Assembly: GCA_019638835.1 (NCBI GenBank)
Contig: JAHBTC010000002.1
Span: 1 to 63,981, forward strand
Length of the DNA: 63,981 bases
Origin: Fimbriimonadaceae bacterium
GTDB lineage: Bacteria > Armatimonadota > Fimbriimonadia > Fimbriimonadales > Fimbriimonadaceae
Reading direction: 5' to 3'
Shown: positions 17,785 through 26,006 of the stretch, in pieces
How positions within the stretch are numbered: position 1 is the stretch's first letter
How the letters are laid out: each line of letters begins with the position of its first letter
The notes under the pieces: model-generated
Told to the model about the DNA's origin: nothing
Database searches by the model: none
What the model saw: only the letters and a program-made list of their open reading frames with translations
Made by a program: the position numbers and the translations under genes

Positions 17785-18706
17785 AGTCCAAAATCTATCC
17801 AAGACTTACGGCGGGTTGAACGCCGTTTCAAATGTTTCGTTCACGCTGCAGCCTGGAGATATCTTTGGGTTCATCGGAAGTAACGGTGCCGGCAAAACTA
17901 CGACGATCAAGATGATTTCGACGTTGCTTGAGCCCACAGCCGGGACTGCGGTGCTTGATGGCTTCGATATCATGAACGACCCCATGGAAGTCCGGCGACG
18001 CATTGGTTACATGCCGGATTTCTTCGGTCTTTATGATGACGTCCGGGTTTGGGAGTACCTCGACTTTTTTGCGACGATCTATCGAGTTCCGGCATCGGAG
18101 CGACAAGGCGTCATCTCAAACGTACTGGAGTTGACTGACCTCACCTTCAAGCGGGACGCGATGGTCGCCTCGCTCTCGCGAGGAATGCAGCAACGGCTTT
18201 GCCTTGCCCGCTGTTTGGTCCATGATCCGACTTTGCTTCTTCTTGACGAGCCAGCATCGGGGCTTGATCCTCGGGCGCGGGCTGAACTCAAAGAACTGCT
18301 TGCGGAGCTTGGCCGGATGGGCAAGATTATTCTCGTCAGTTCGCACATCTTGCCTGAGCTTGCGGATTTTTGTACTAAGGTTGGCATCATTGAGCGCGGA
18401 GAACTACTTGCTTTCGGTCCGGTCAATGAGATCGCGCGGGGGATGGAGGCCACAAAGGTCTTGGAAATCAGATTGACAGACCGGGCAGGCGATGCGAGCA
18501 TGTTCTTGCACGGCAAGCCAGGAGTGAACCATACGTTCCTCATGGGAGCTTCGACAGTGAAGATCGACTTTTCGGGCACCGAGCACGATCAGGTCGAGTT
18601 GTTACGCACTTTAGTCACCTCCGGCTTCCCTGTGATGGACTTCCGTGAGCAGGGGGCTGACCTTGAAGATGTGTTCCTCAGGGTGACGAAGGGGGCCCTG
18701 AATTGA
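17777..18706 (+). CDS. ABC transporter ATP-binding protein
   Basis: 309 residues from GTG 17777, which is preceded by GGAAG about 9 bases upstream and overlaps the permease by 8 bases. An alternative GTG at 17744 would add 11 residues. Complete nucleotide-binding domain: Walker A GSNGAGKTT, signature LSRGMQQRL, Walker B LLLLDEPASGLDP and a switch His in SSHILPEL, then a C-terminal extension of about 90 residues (FLHGKPGVNHTF and beyond) seen in ABC-2/GldA-like ATPases. It powers the flanking permeases. Confidence 0.95.
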   Translation: MLEVQNLSKTYGGLNAVSNVSFTLQPGDIFGFIGSNGAGKTTTIKMISTLLEPTAGTAVLDGFDIMNDPMEVRRRIGYMPDFFGLYDDVRVWEYLDFFATIYRVPASERQGVISNVLELTDLTFKRDAMVASLSRGMQQRLCLARCLVHDPTLLLLDEPASGLDPRARAELKELLAELGRMGKIILVSSHILPELADFCTKVGIIERGELLAFGPVNEIARGMEATKVLEIRLTDRAGDASMFLHGKPGVNHTFLMGASTVKIDFSGTEHDQVELLRTLVTSGFPVMDFREQGADLEDVFLRVTKGALN

Positions 18707-20253
18707 CGAAGTACTCGTGGATCGCGGAACAACGACGCATATACACGGAGAATGCGGGTGTGATCCGTGATTTCCGGTCACAAATGCGTACGTTCCGTCC
18801 CTTCTTCGGCTGGATCGCTTACCTTGGGATTGTCTTTCTTGTTACCGGGATCAGTTATTACGCGATTAGTTCGACTTCAAACTTGCAGGCCGCTCAACTT
18901 CAGGATCGGCTCGGCCAACTCTTTATCGTTCTAGTCTGGCTCCTCGGGATCCTTGTCTCGATGACGACTCCGGCTCTTACGATATCCTCCATCATTGCAG
19001 AGTTCGAGCGCGGTTCGATTGACTTGGTCATGTCGGCCCCGGTTCATCCCAAGTACTTATTGGTCGGCAAGCTTCTTAGCGCCTATCGCTACGCTTGGTT
19101 GCTCTTGATCCTCGCGCTTCCGTTCGCAGCTACTGGCGTTGTCATGGGTGGTTTCACCTATATGCAGGTGCTGCAAATTTTCTTCTGCATGTCCCTTCAA
19201 GCCTTGATCGCAGGGGCCGTAGGTTTGGCGGTTTCAACGCTGACCCGTAAGACCGTGAACGCGTTGATGCAGACGTACGCGATCCTTTTTTTGGGGTCGC
19301 TGGTTCTGTCGGCATTTGGGTTGACGACGATTCTGTCGGGGGCGATGTCAGGAACTCGTGAGGCGCCTTTCTTCGGTCTGCTGGTTCCTGGAATGTGCTT
19401 GTTTGCGCTGGATACGTTCACCCGAATAGGTAGCTGGGAAGTTCCCAACTGGATATTGGCGACCGTGTTCACCCTTGGAGTTGTTCGTTTGTTGCTACTG
19501 GGCGCGGCTTCGGGACTTCAATTCACCCTGAATAAGGAGATCATCGGGCTGAGGATTGGTGGGCTCATTGCCGCATTCCTCGTCATGATCCTTCTGAGTT
19601 CCGGGGGGTCGGCCGCATTTGCGGGTCTTGGTCCTGGAATGTCCGTGGTGACAGGTCAGCAACTCGCGGCCTCGTTTGTCGTGATCACGGGGCTCGGATT
19701 GCTGGCTATCATGAACTACCTGTCCTGCTGGCAGTTCGTGGGTGACCGCAAGTATCTGAGCAATGGCTTTTTCGATCCGAGACTTATGTTGCGCGGTACC
19801 CCAGCCGGCAACGTGCCCTACATGTTGGCCCTCTTCATGGCGGCTCTCGGCGGCTATGTGACTGGCGGGATACTTGGTCGAATGAACCTGGACGGTAGTT
19901 TTTGGCTGCACATGACCTGGGCCCCTGCGTTTTGGTTGTTCTTTCTGGGATTGGGATGGTGGTCTTCGGTGTTGAACAAAGTGAATGCACAGGCGGCACG
20001 ACGCTTGCAGGGTGCATTTCTTGTAATCATGCTCGCCGTATCTTCGGTTGCGCTTAGCTTTGTTCAGGCCAACACAATGGGGATGGAGATTATTTCGGTC
20101 TACCATCCGCTTGCTGGCGCAGTGACGAGCGAGGCAAACGTTGCGATCATTCACACGAGCCTGTATGCGGCAACCGGCGCAGTCTTGCTCCTTACAGCCG
20201 AAATGAAGCGTAGAGAAATCATCAGGAGTTCATATGGCAGTCCTCTCCCTTGA
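18703..20253 (+). CDS. ABC-2 type transporter permease, large
   Basis: A 516-residue membrane protein with about twelve hydrophobic segments, roughly twice the length of the first permease. EFERGSIDLVMSAPVHPKYLLVGKLL at residues about 100-125 is the ABC-2 coupling-helix region. The second half may be a separate membrane module. The TTG start overlaps the ATPase stop by 4 bases. Its end overlaps the next gene by 20 bases. Confidence 0.85.
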   Translation: MTKYSWIAEQRRIYTENAGVIRDFRSQMRTFRPFFGWIAYLGIVFLVTGISYYAISSTSNLQAAQLQDRLGQLFIVLVWLLGILVSMTTPALTISSIIAEFERGSIDLVMSAPVHPKYLLVGKLLSAYRYAWLLLILALPFAATGVVMGGFTYMQVLQIFFCMSLQALIAGAVGLAVSTLTRKTVNALMQTYAILFLGSLVLSAFGLTTILSGAMSGTREAPFFGLLVPGMCLFALDTFTRIGSWEVPNWILATVFTLGVVRLLLLGAASGLQFTLNKEIIGLRIGGLIAAFLVMILLSSGGSAAFAGLGPGMSVVTGQQLAASFVVITGLGLLAIMNYLSCWQFVGDRKYLSNGFFDPRLMLRGTPAGNVPYMLALFMAALGGYVTGGILGRMNLDGSFWLHMTWAPAFWLFFLGLGWWSSVLNKVNAQAARRLQGAFLVIMLAVSSVALSFVQANTMGMEIISVYHPLAGAVTSEANVAIIHTSLYAATGAVLLLTAEMKRREIIRSSYGSPLP

Positions 20254-22297
20254 CCTGAAAGCCTTTCAACGGCGTATTCGACTCGTTCGCGCATGGAGAA
20301 CGATGGCGTGGGGTGGAACTGCGGGGGCTGGGCTCGGTTCGGTCGCACTAGGTCTTGACCTTTGGACCAATGTCATCGTGCCCGCAAACCTTGGTGCCGG
20401 ATTGGTGTTAGGCGGGCTGTTCGCAGGAACTCTCATTGGTTTCATATTGCCGGTAGCTGCGCGCGACGTGATGCGAAGCGTAGACCGTCGGGCGGGCCTG
20501 AAAGATCGATTGACCACTGCCCTCGATTTGGCGGATTCGGCAGACGAGATGGCGGACGCACAGCGGCGTGACGCTGATCGAGCCGCCCAATCGGTTCATC
20601 CGAAGGGGGTCTATCCATTCCGATGGAGCCGGACGCATACCATTTGGGTAATTGCGACAGTAATTGCGATGTCATTCCAAGTCATGGCGATGACGGGGGT
20701 CGGTCGTCTCGGTAGCCAACTTGAGCAAAAGGCGGACCTCGCAAGTTCAGCAGTCCAAGTGCGCCGTATTGAACGGGAACTTATGAACCGTTCCGCGCAG
20801 TTACCGCCGACGAAGATCGAAGAGCAACTCGCCGCTGGGATGGCTTCGCTCGCCGAGAAGCTTGAAAAAGGGAAGATTAGTCGCGAAGACGCGCTCAAAG
20901 AAGCGGACAAACTCGCCCAAAAGGCGGAAGACGCAGCGAAAGAGCGGGCTTCAGTTGCCGGTACTCACCTTGACAATGCTGAGAACGCGGCCCAGCAAGC
21001 CCAGCAACGGGCGTTCAAGGAAGCTGGGCTCCGAGAAGACCAGGCTCGCAAAATGGACCTTAGTTCAGAGCAGCGAGAGCTCCTTAACCGTTTGGTGGAC
21101 GCGGAAGAGTTTGAGAATCCGGTCAGTACGTTCGATCCGGCAACATTGCGGGCGGCGGGGATGCAGAATGCCGACCAAAACCTGATGGGGATGAATCGGG
21201 AGCAAACGGAACAGGTTCGTCAAAGTCTCCAGAACCAGATGAACGAGTTGCAGGCACGCATGAACGAAGGTGCAATGGACTCCACGCAACGACAGCAGTT
21301 GGAACAGCAGGTTGAGGATCTAAAGCTTAGTCCCGAGGCAAGACAGACCCTCGAACAGATGCAGCAACCGGGTCAATCAGCCGAGCAGATGGCTGACCTC
21401 GCTCAACGACTTCAGGAACTCGCACCAAACATGAGTCAAGAGATGCAACAGGCCCTTCAGCAGATGGCTCAGCAATCAATGTCTCCGGAACAGATGCAAG
21501 CAATGTCTGAAATGTTGCAGCAGGCACTTGAGAACAACACCCTGAATCAGGAACAGATGGAGCAGTTGCAACAGCAGTTGGAGCAACAGATGACCCCTGA
21601 GCAAATGCAACAAGCCCAACAGCAGATGCAACAGATGCAGCAACTGATGGAGTCACTGGCGGCGAATCAAGATGTGAGGCAGGCACTCCAACAAGCGATG
21701 CAGTCTGACCAAATGCAACGCGTGGCGGAGGCGATGCAGGGAATGCGTGAAGCCCAACAAAACCTACAAGAAGGACAAGGCATGTCTCAGCAACAACAAG
21801 AGCAGTTGCAGCAGCAGATTGAACAAGCAGCGAGCGGGATGAACGACCCGCAACTGCGTGAGCAGTTCCGGCAACAGATGCAGCAGGCCATGGAACAGAT
21901 GCAGGCGGGTACCGGCAATTTGCAGGCGGCCCAGCAGATGATGCAAGCCCTTGGGCAACAAGCAATGCGGGACGCGATGCAAAGCGCTCGGGAAGGGAAT
22001 GACAACCAAACTGGCGATTTGCGAGGGAATATCACCCGCGACACAATGCCGTGGGAACCGGGTGGCACGACTGTCCGCACGGGTATTCGGGGTGAACGCC
22101 GCGAGTCCGATGCAAATGAAGACTACGTTGAGGTGCGGGCACCCGCGCAGAACAACGGACCGAGCAGAGTGCCGTATCAGCAGGTCTTGCCTCAATACCG
22201 CCGAGAAGCAGAGCGCTCGACGACTGGGAACCGTTTGCCCAAGGAGCGACGGGACCGAATTCGCGAGTATTACGACTCGATTCAAGGGAAGAAATGA
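20234..22297 (+). CDS. Membrane protein with long Gln/Met-rich coiled coil (DUF4175-like)
   Basis: A 687-residue protein. Three hydrophobic segments lie within the first 160 residues (about 19-40, 50-75 and 137-157). A Lys/Glu/Ala coiled coil follows, and then from about residue 320 to 590 a striking low-complexity coiled-coil tract dominated by Gln, Met, Glu and Ala with repeated QQMQQ, EQMQQ and PEQMQ units. The tail is polar and ends EYYDSIQGKK. The ATG at 20234 has AGGAG 7 bases upstream and lies inside the permease gene end. Its position just before MoxR-DUF58-VWA genes matches DUF4175-type proteins of PVC-group bacteria. Function is not known; the tract suggests an oligomeric scaffold. 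Confidence 0.75.
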   Translation: MAVLSLDLKAFQRRIRLVRAWRTMAWGGTAGAGLGSVALGLDLWTNVIVPANLGAGLVLGGLFAGTLIGFILPVAARDVMRSVDRRAGLKDRLTTALDLADSADEMADAQRRDADRAAQSVHPKGVYPFRWSRTHTIWVIATVIAMSFQVMAMTGVGRLGSQLEQKADLASSAVQVRRIERELMNRSAQLPPTKIEEQLAAGMASLAEKLEKGKISREDALKEADKLAQKAEDAAKERASVAGTHLDNAENAAQQAQQRAFKEAGLREDQARKMDLSSEQRELLNRLVDAEEFENPVSTFDPATLRAAGMQNADQNLMGMNREQTEQVRQSLQNQMNELQARMNEGAMDSTQRQQLEQQVEDLKLSPEARQTLEQMQQPGQSAEQMADLAQRLQELAPNMSQEMQQALQQMAQQSMSPEQMQAMSEMLQQALENNTLNQEQMEQLQQQLEQQMTPEQMQQAQQQMQQMQQLMESLAANQDVRQALQQAMQSDQMQRVAEAMQGMREAQQNLQEGQGMSQQQQEQLQQQIEQAASGMNDPQLREQFRQQMQQAMEQMQAGTGNLQAAQQMMQALGQQAMRDAMQSAREGNDNQTGDLRGNITRDTMPWEPGGTTVRTGIRGERRESDANEDYVEVRAPAQNNGPSRVPYQQVLPQYRREAERSTTGNRLPKERRDRIREYYDSIQGKK

Positions 22298-23298
22298 AGG
22301 GTCAAGAAGCAGCGGAGTGGTTCCGTAATACCGTCAGCAAAGTTCGGACTGAGATTGCGAAAGTCATCGTCGGGCAGGACGAGGTCGTTGAAGGAGTCCT
22401 AGTGGGATTAGCCGCCAATGGCCACATTCTGCTCGAGGGGATGCCGGGACTTGGCAAGACCCTTTTGGTCAAGACTCTCGGTGAATGTCTTGGACTGGAA
22501 GTCCGCCGAATCCAATTCACGCCTGACCTGATGCCTGCCGATGTGACCGGAACAAACGTATTAGCGAGCGACGATGCGGGTGGTCGCCGATTCGAGTTCC
22601 GTCCCGGCCCAATCTTCGCGAATCTCGTGCTCGCTGACGAAATCAACCGGGCAACGCCAAAAACGCAAAGTGCAATGCTGGAGGCAATGCAGGAACGATC
22701 TATCACGGTGGGCGGTCACATGCATACTCTGGATGAGCCGTTTCTTGTCATGGCCACACAGAACCCGGTGGAGCAAGAAGGTACTTATCCGCTACCGGAG
22801 GCCCAACTTGACCGTTTCTTGCTCAAAGTCACGGTGCCATTCCTTGATCGTGGAGGGCTCGCCGAGGTCGTGCGTCGAACCACGGGAACGGCCACGAGTT
22901 CAGCGAGTCAAGTCGCTTCGCGCGAAGACGTATTGCAACTGCGAGAAGTTGTGAAGGAGGTTCCGGTTGCCGACGACGTATTGCAATACGCCCTGACTCT
23001 GATCTTGGCGACTCATCCCGAATCCAAAGAGGCTCCAGATGAGACTAAGAAGTACGTTCGCTATGGTTCGTCTCCTCGCGGGGCGCAAGCCATCGTCACC
23101 ACGGCAAAGGTTTACGCCTTGATGGACGGTCGCTACAACGTATCCAAGGACGACTTGAAGCGAGCGGCGATGCCGGCGCTGCGACACCGAATTCTATTGA
23201 ACTTTGAAGCGGAAGCGGACGGATTGAACACCGACCGGATCGTTCGTCACGTACTGTTGCAGGCCGATCTCGCAGATAAGGACCCGATCCACGCCTAA
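22294..23298 (+). CDS. MoxR-family AAA+ ATPase
   Basis: A 334-residue AAA+ ATPase. Walker A GMPGLGKT, the MoxR hallmark RIQFTPDLMPADVTGTNVL, Walker B LADEINRA followed by TPKTQSAMLEAMQE, sensor-1 ATQNPVEQEGTYPLPEAQLD and the C-terminal lid SSPRGAQAIVTTAKVYALM. MoxR proteins are chaperone-like ATPases that act with VWA proteins in metal insertion or complex assembly. ATGA overlap with the upstream gene; DUF58 follows after 15 bases. Confidence 0.95.
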   Translation: MKGQEAAEWFRNTVSKVRTEIAKVIVGQDEVVEGVLVGLAANGHILLEGMPGLGKTLLVKTLGECLGLEVRRIQFTPDLMPADVTGTNVLASDDAGGRRFEFRPGPIFANLVLADEINRATPKTQSAMLEAMQERSITVGGHMHTLDEPFLVMATQNPVEQEGTYPLPEAQLDRFLLKVTVPFLDRGGLAEVVRRTTGTATSSASQVASREDVLQLREVVKEVPVADDVLQYALTLILATHPESKEAPDETKKYVRYGSSPRGAQAIVTTAKVYALMDGRYNVSKDDLKRAAMPALRHRILLNFEAEADGLNTDRIVRHVLLQADLADKDPIHA

Positions 23299-23313
23299 GG
23301 GGACAAACCGATC

Positions 23314-24186
23314 GTGTCGGTAACCCTCTCCCCCGCAGAACTTCGTTCGGTGCAAGGATTACGCCTTGTCCCTCGCCGAACGCGGACAGGGCACCACCGG
23401 GGTGAGCGGATCACGAAACGAAAAGGGATTAGTCTTGAGTTCGCGGATCACCGAGACTACGTGGAAGGTGACGATTTACGCCACCTTGACTGGAACGTCC
23501 TTGCAAGGTTAGGTCAGCCGGTCGTGAAAACCTATCAGGACGAAGAAGATCTCTCGGTTTACCTTTTGGTGGACACGACTGCATCTCTTGATTTCGGTGA
23601 GCCCGCGAAGTATGTGTTGGCCCGAAAACTCGCGGCAGCCGTAGCAATGGTAGCGCTCGCGACTGGGGACGCTGTTCGTCCATACCCCCTTGGATCTACT
23701 GCGAAGACAGTACCGCTTTATCGTGGGATGGCGAACTTCGGGCGGGTGATGGCACAAATCAACTCATACCCAAGGCAACAGAAATCAAGTGTCTCTGAGT
23801 CGCTTCGACAGTTTGCGCGGGTAGATTTGCCACCCGGAGTCGTCGTCATTCTCAGTGATGGTCTTGATCCCGAATTCCCCGAAGCACTCCGCGCCGTTGC
23901 GTCCAGAGGACACGAGCCTTGGCTCCTGACCGTGCTTTCACGCAATGAGTTGGAACCCGACCTTGAAGGTGAGTTGAAACTTCTAGATGCTGAGTCCAAC
24001 GAGGCGGTGGAAGTAACGGCAAATCGCTCTGTCGTCGAGGAGTATCTCAACAATCTAGATGTCCACCTGAAATCGCTTCGGGACGCTTGCGTTCGCGGCG
24101 GAGGTCGATTCGCTCACACGGCTAGCGATACGCCATTGGAGAGCGTGATCCACCGGGCCCTGCGTAAAGAGGGGTGGGTGGCGTGA
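23314..24186 (+). CDS. DUF58 domain protein (degenerate VWA-like)
   Basis: A 290-residue protein from GTG 23314 (GGGGAC upstream). RTGHHRGERITKRKGISLEF is followed by HRDYVEGDDLRHLDWNVLAR, the DUF58 signature (D-Y-x-x-G-D-D-x-R-x-I-D-W), then VYLLVDTTASLDFG, a VWA-like segment with DTTAS in place of DxSxS. It is the standard partner of MoxR. Its end overlaps the BatA-type gene by 4 bases (GTGA) if that gene starts at 24183. Confidence 0.92.
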   Translation: MSVTLSPAELRSVQGLRLVPRRTRTGHHRGERITKRKGISLEFADHRDYVEGDDLRHLDWNVLARLGQPVVKTYQDEEDLSVYLLVDTTASLDFGEPAKYVLARKLAAAVAMVALATGDAVRPYPLGSTAKTVPLYRGMANFGRVMAQINSYPRQQKSSVSESLRQFARVDLPPGVVVILSDGLDPEFPEALRAVASRGHEPWLLTVLSRNELEPDLEGELKLLDAESNEAVEVTANRSVVEEYLNNLDVHLKSLRDACVRGGGRFAHTASDTPLESVIHRALRKEGWVA

Positions 24187-26003
24187 GTTGGTTGAATCCA
24201 GGAGCAGCCCTATGGGCGATTCCCGCCGTCGGAATCATCGTCTTGCTCTACATTCTCCGGATGTTGAGGCGCGATTTGATCGTTCCCGCAACCTTCCTTT
24301 GGCCGGCGAGGACCGAAGAGATTCGAGCGAACGCTCCTTTCCAAAAGCTCAAGTTCAACTGGCTGATGATGGTCCAGATCCTTGCCGCGCTTCTACTGGT
24401 CGCGGCCTTGATGCGACCACAATCTCGCCAAAGCGGTCTGGGCGGTGGCGCAACGGTCATCATTCTTGATTCAAGCGCGAGTATGGGAGCAACCGATGTG
24501 GCCCCTTCTCGCTTTGCCGAAGCGACCTCACGCATCGGATCGCTGATTGATTCGGCTGAGCCCGGCGCACCCGTGGCTCTCATTGAAGCCGGGGCGACGC
24601 CTCGCGTTGTCTTTCCGATGAGCAGTGACCCGGCCGCACAACGCCGTGCGCTCGAAACAGTGAGCACAACCGACGCGGCAAGTGACATGGGAGAATCGCT
24701 TAGGCTTGCCGCCGAGTTGGTGAATCAGCAGGCTGGCGGACGAATCATTGTCTTCACCGACGGCGTTTTTGGAGCGGTGGAAGACTTTGCTCCTGGGCAG
24801 GCAAAAGTCGAAGTGCAACTTGTCGGTGAACGCAACAAGAACCTTGCGATTCAGGCACTCGGCTCGACTCGTACTGCTCGGGGTCAATTGCTCTTCGCTC
24901 GGGTGAAAAATGTGGGTACCGAGCCCATGCGAGCGCAACTCACAATGCGGGCAGATAACCAGGTGGTGGATGCGTCTTTCAAAGAACTCTCGCCAGGTGA
25001 AGAGTGGCCCCAAACCGTTTCGGTGCCGCCCGACGCGACGCTCTTCACCGCCGACCTCGCCGATGAAGATGATTTTCGGGCCGACAATCATCGGGCTGCC
25101 CTCGCCGCCGACTCGCAGCAACTTCGCGTGTTACTTGTCTCAACGGGGAATCTCTTCCTAGAGAGGGCGATCGCTCTTGACCCTCGCGTAACCCTTGACA
25201 TGGCCCCTGCGGTGCCGGATCAAGAGAGAGCAGAGACACCCGGAGCAGGGATCTACGACATCGTGGTGTTTGACGCCGGGACGGCGGTTCCCGTCAAAGC
25301 AAAAGGGGTGCTCGCATTTGGCGCAAGTGGTGCCTTGCCCGCAAAGGTCGGTGCCGTCAAGGAGACTCCCGTATGGAGTGGTTCGGAGTCGAGCCCCTTC
25401 ACCGCCGGAGTAGATTGGAATGGCCTCTATGTCGGACGTGCTCTGGCGTTGACTCCTGCGCCCACGAGCCGGGTTTTAGCTCGCTTTGAGTCCGGCCCCG
25501 CAGTAGTGATTACCGAGGGATCCCAGACTGTGATCCAGGTTGCTTTCGGGACGATGCAGAGCGACATGCCTCTGCGCCCCGCATTCCCCATTTTCATTGC
25601 AAATGTATTGGATGGATTAGCGGGTGAGACCGTTCAAGACCAAATCGTGATTCCGGCCGGGAGGTCGTTCTCTCTTCCGGCTCCTGAGGGTTCCACCGCA
25701 AGGTTAGTTTCGGGGCAAGACGCGACGGAACTTGAGGAGACGGACGGTCGATTTGTCGTGAGTAGTCTCAAAAGGGTTGGTGAGTCCCAACTTGAGTTAG
25801 GCGATCGTAAGATTTCAATCCATGTGAATCTCGCCGACAGCACTGAATCGCTTATTCAGCCTCGCCGTGAGTTGAATTTGGGCGCGTCGGCAGTGAACGC
25901 TTCCGGGCAGTTAACGCGTTGGAGCGAAGCATGGCGATGGGTTCTCCTCGCATTGCTGGGCGTGTTCGGTTTGGAGTGGTGGTTGTACGCCCGGAGGTCA
26001 TAG
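24183..26003 (+). CDS. BatA/VWA domain membrane protein
   Basis: 606 residues from GTG 24183, which overlaps the DUF58 stop in GTGA; a GTG three codons earlier is possible. The N-terminal BatA module (LNPGAALWAIPAVGIIVLLY helix, FLWPARTEE, then a second helix near residue 60) leads into a VWA domain with MIDAS DSSAS (TVIILDSSASMGA). Extracytoplasmic beta-rich domains follow, with a final transmembrane helix (WRWVLLALLGVFGLEWWLYA). BatA-type proteins work with MoxR in the envelope; targets are unknown. Confidence 0.88.
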   Translation: MSWLNPGAALWAIPAVGIIVLLYILRMLRRDLIVPATFLWPARTEEIRANAPFQKLKFNWLMMVQILAALLLVAALMRPQSRQSGLGGGATVIILDSSASMGATDVAPSRFAEATSRIGSLIDSAEPGAPVALIEAGATPRVVFPMSSDPAAQRRALETVSTTDAASDMGESLRLAAELVNQQAGGRIIVFTDGVFGAVEDFAPGQAKVEVQLVGERNKNLAIQALGSTRTARGQLLFARVKNVGTEPMRAQLTMRADNQVVDASFKELSPGEEWPQTVSVPPDATLFTADLADEDDFRADNHRAALAADSQQLRVLLVSTGNLFLERAIALDPRVTLDMAPAVPDQERAETPGAGIYDIVVFDAGTAVPVKAKGVLAFGASGALPAKVGAVKETPVWSGSESSPFTAGVDWNGLYVGRALALTPAPTSRVLARFESGPAVVITEGSQTVIQVAFGTMQSDMPLRPAFPIFIANVLDGLAGETVQDQIVIPAGRSFSLPAPEGSTARLVSGQDATELEETDGRFVVSSLKRVGESQLELGDRKISIHVNLADSTESLIQPRRELNLGASAVNASGQLTRWSEAWRWVLLALLGVFGLEWWLYARRS

Positions 26004-26006
26004 CGC

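Noticed and set aside
21327-21965. Minus-strand open frame of 212 codons opposite the Gln/Met-rich tract
   Set aside because: It exists only because CAG/CAA/ATG repeats contain few stops when reversed; the product is an Ala/Ser/Val low-complexity artefact.
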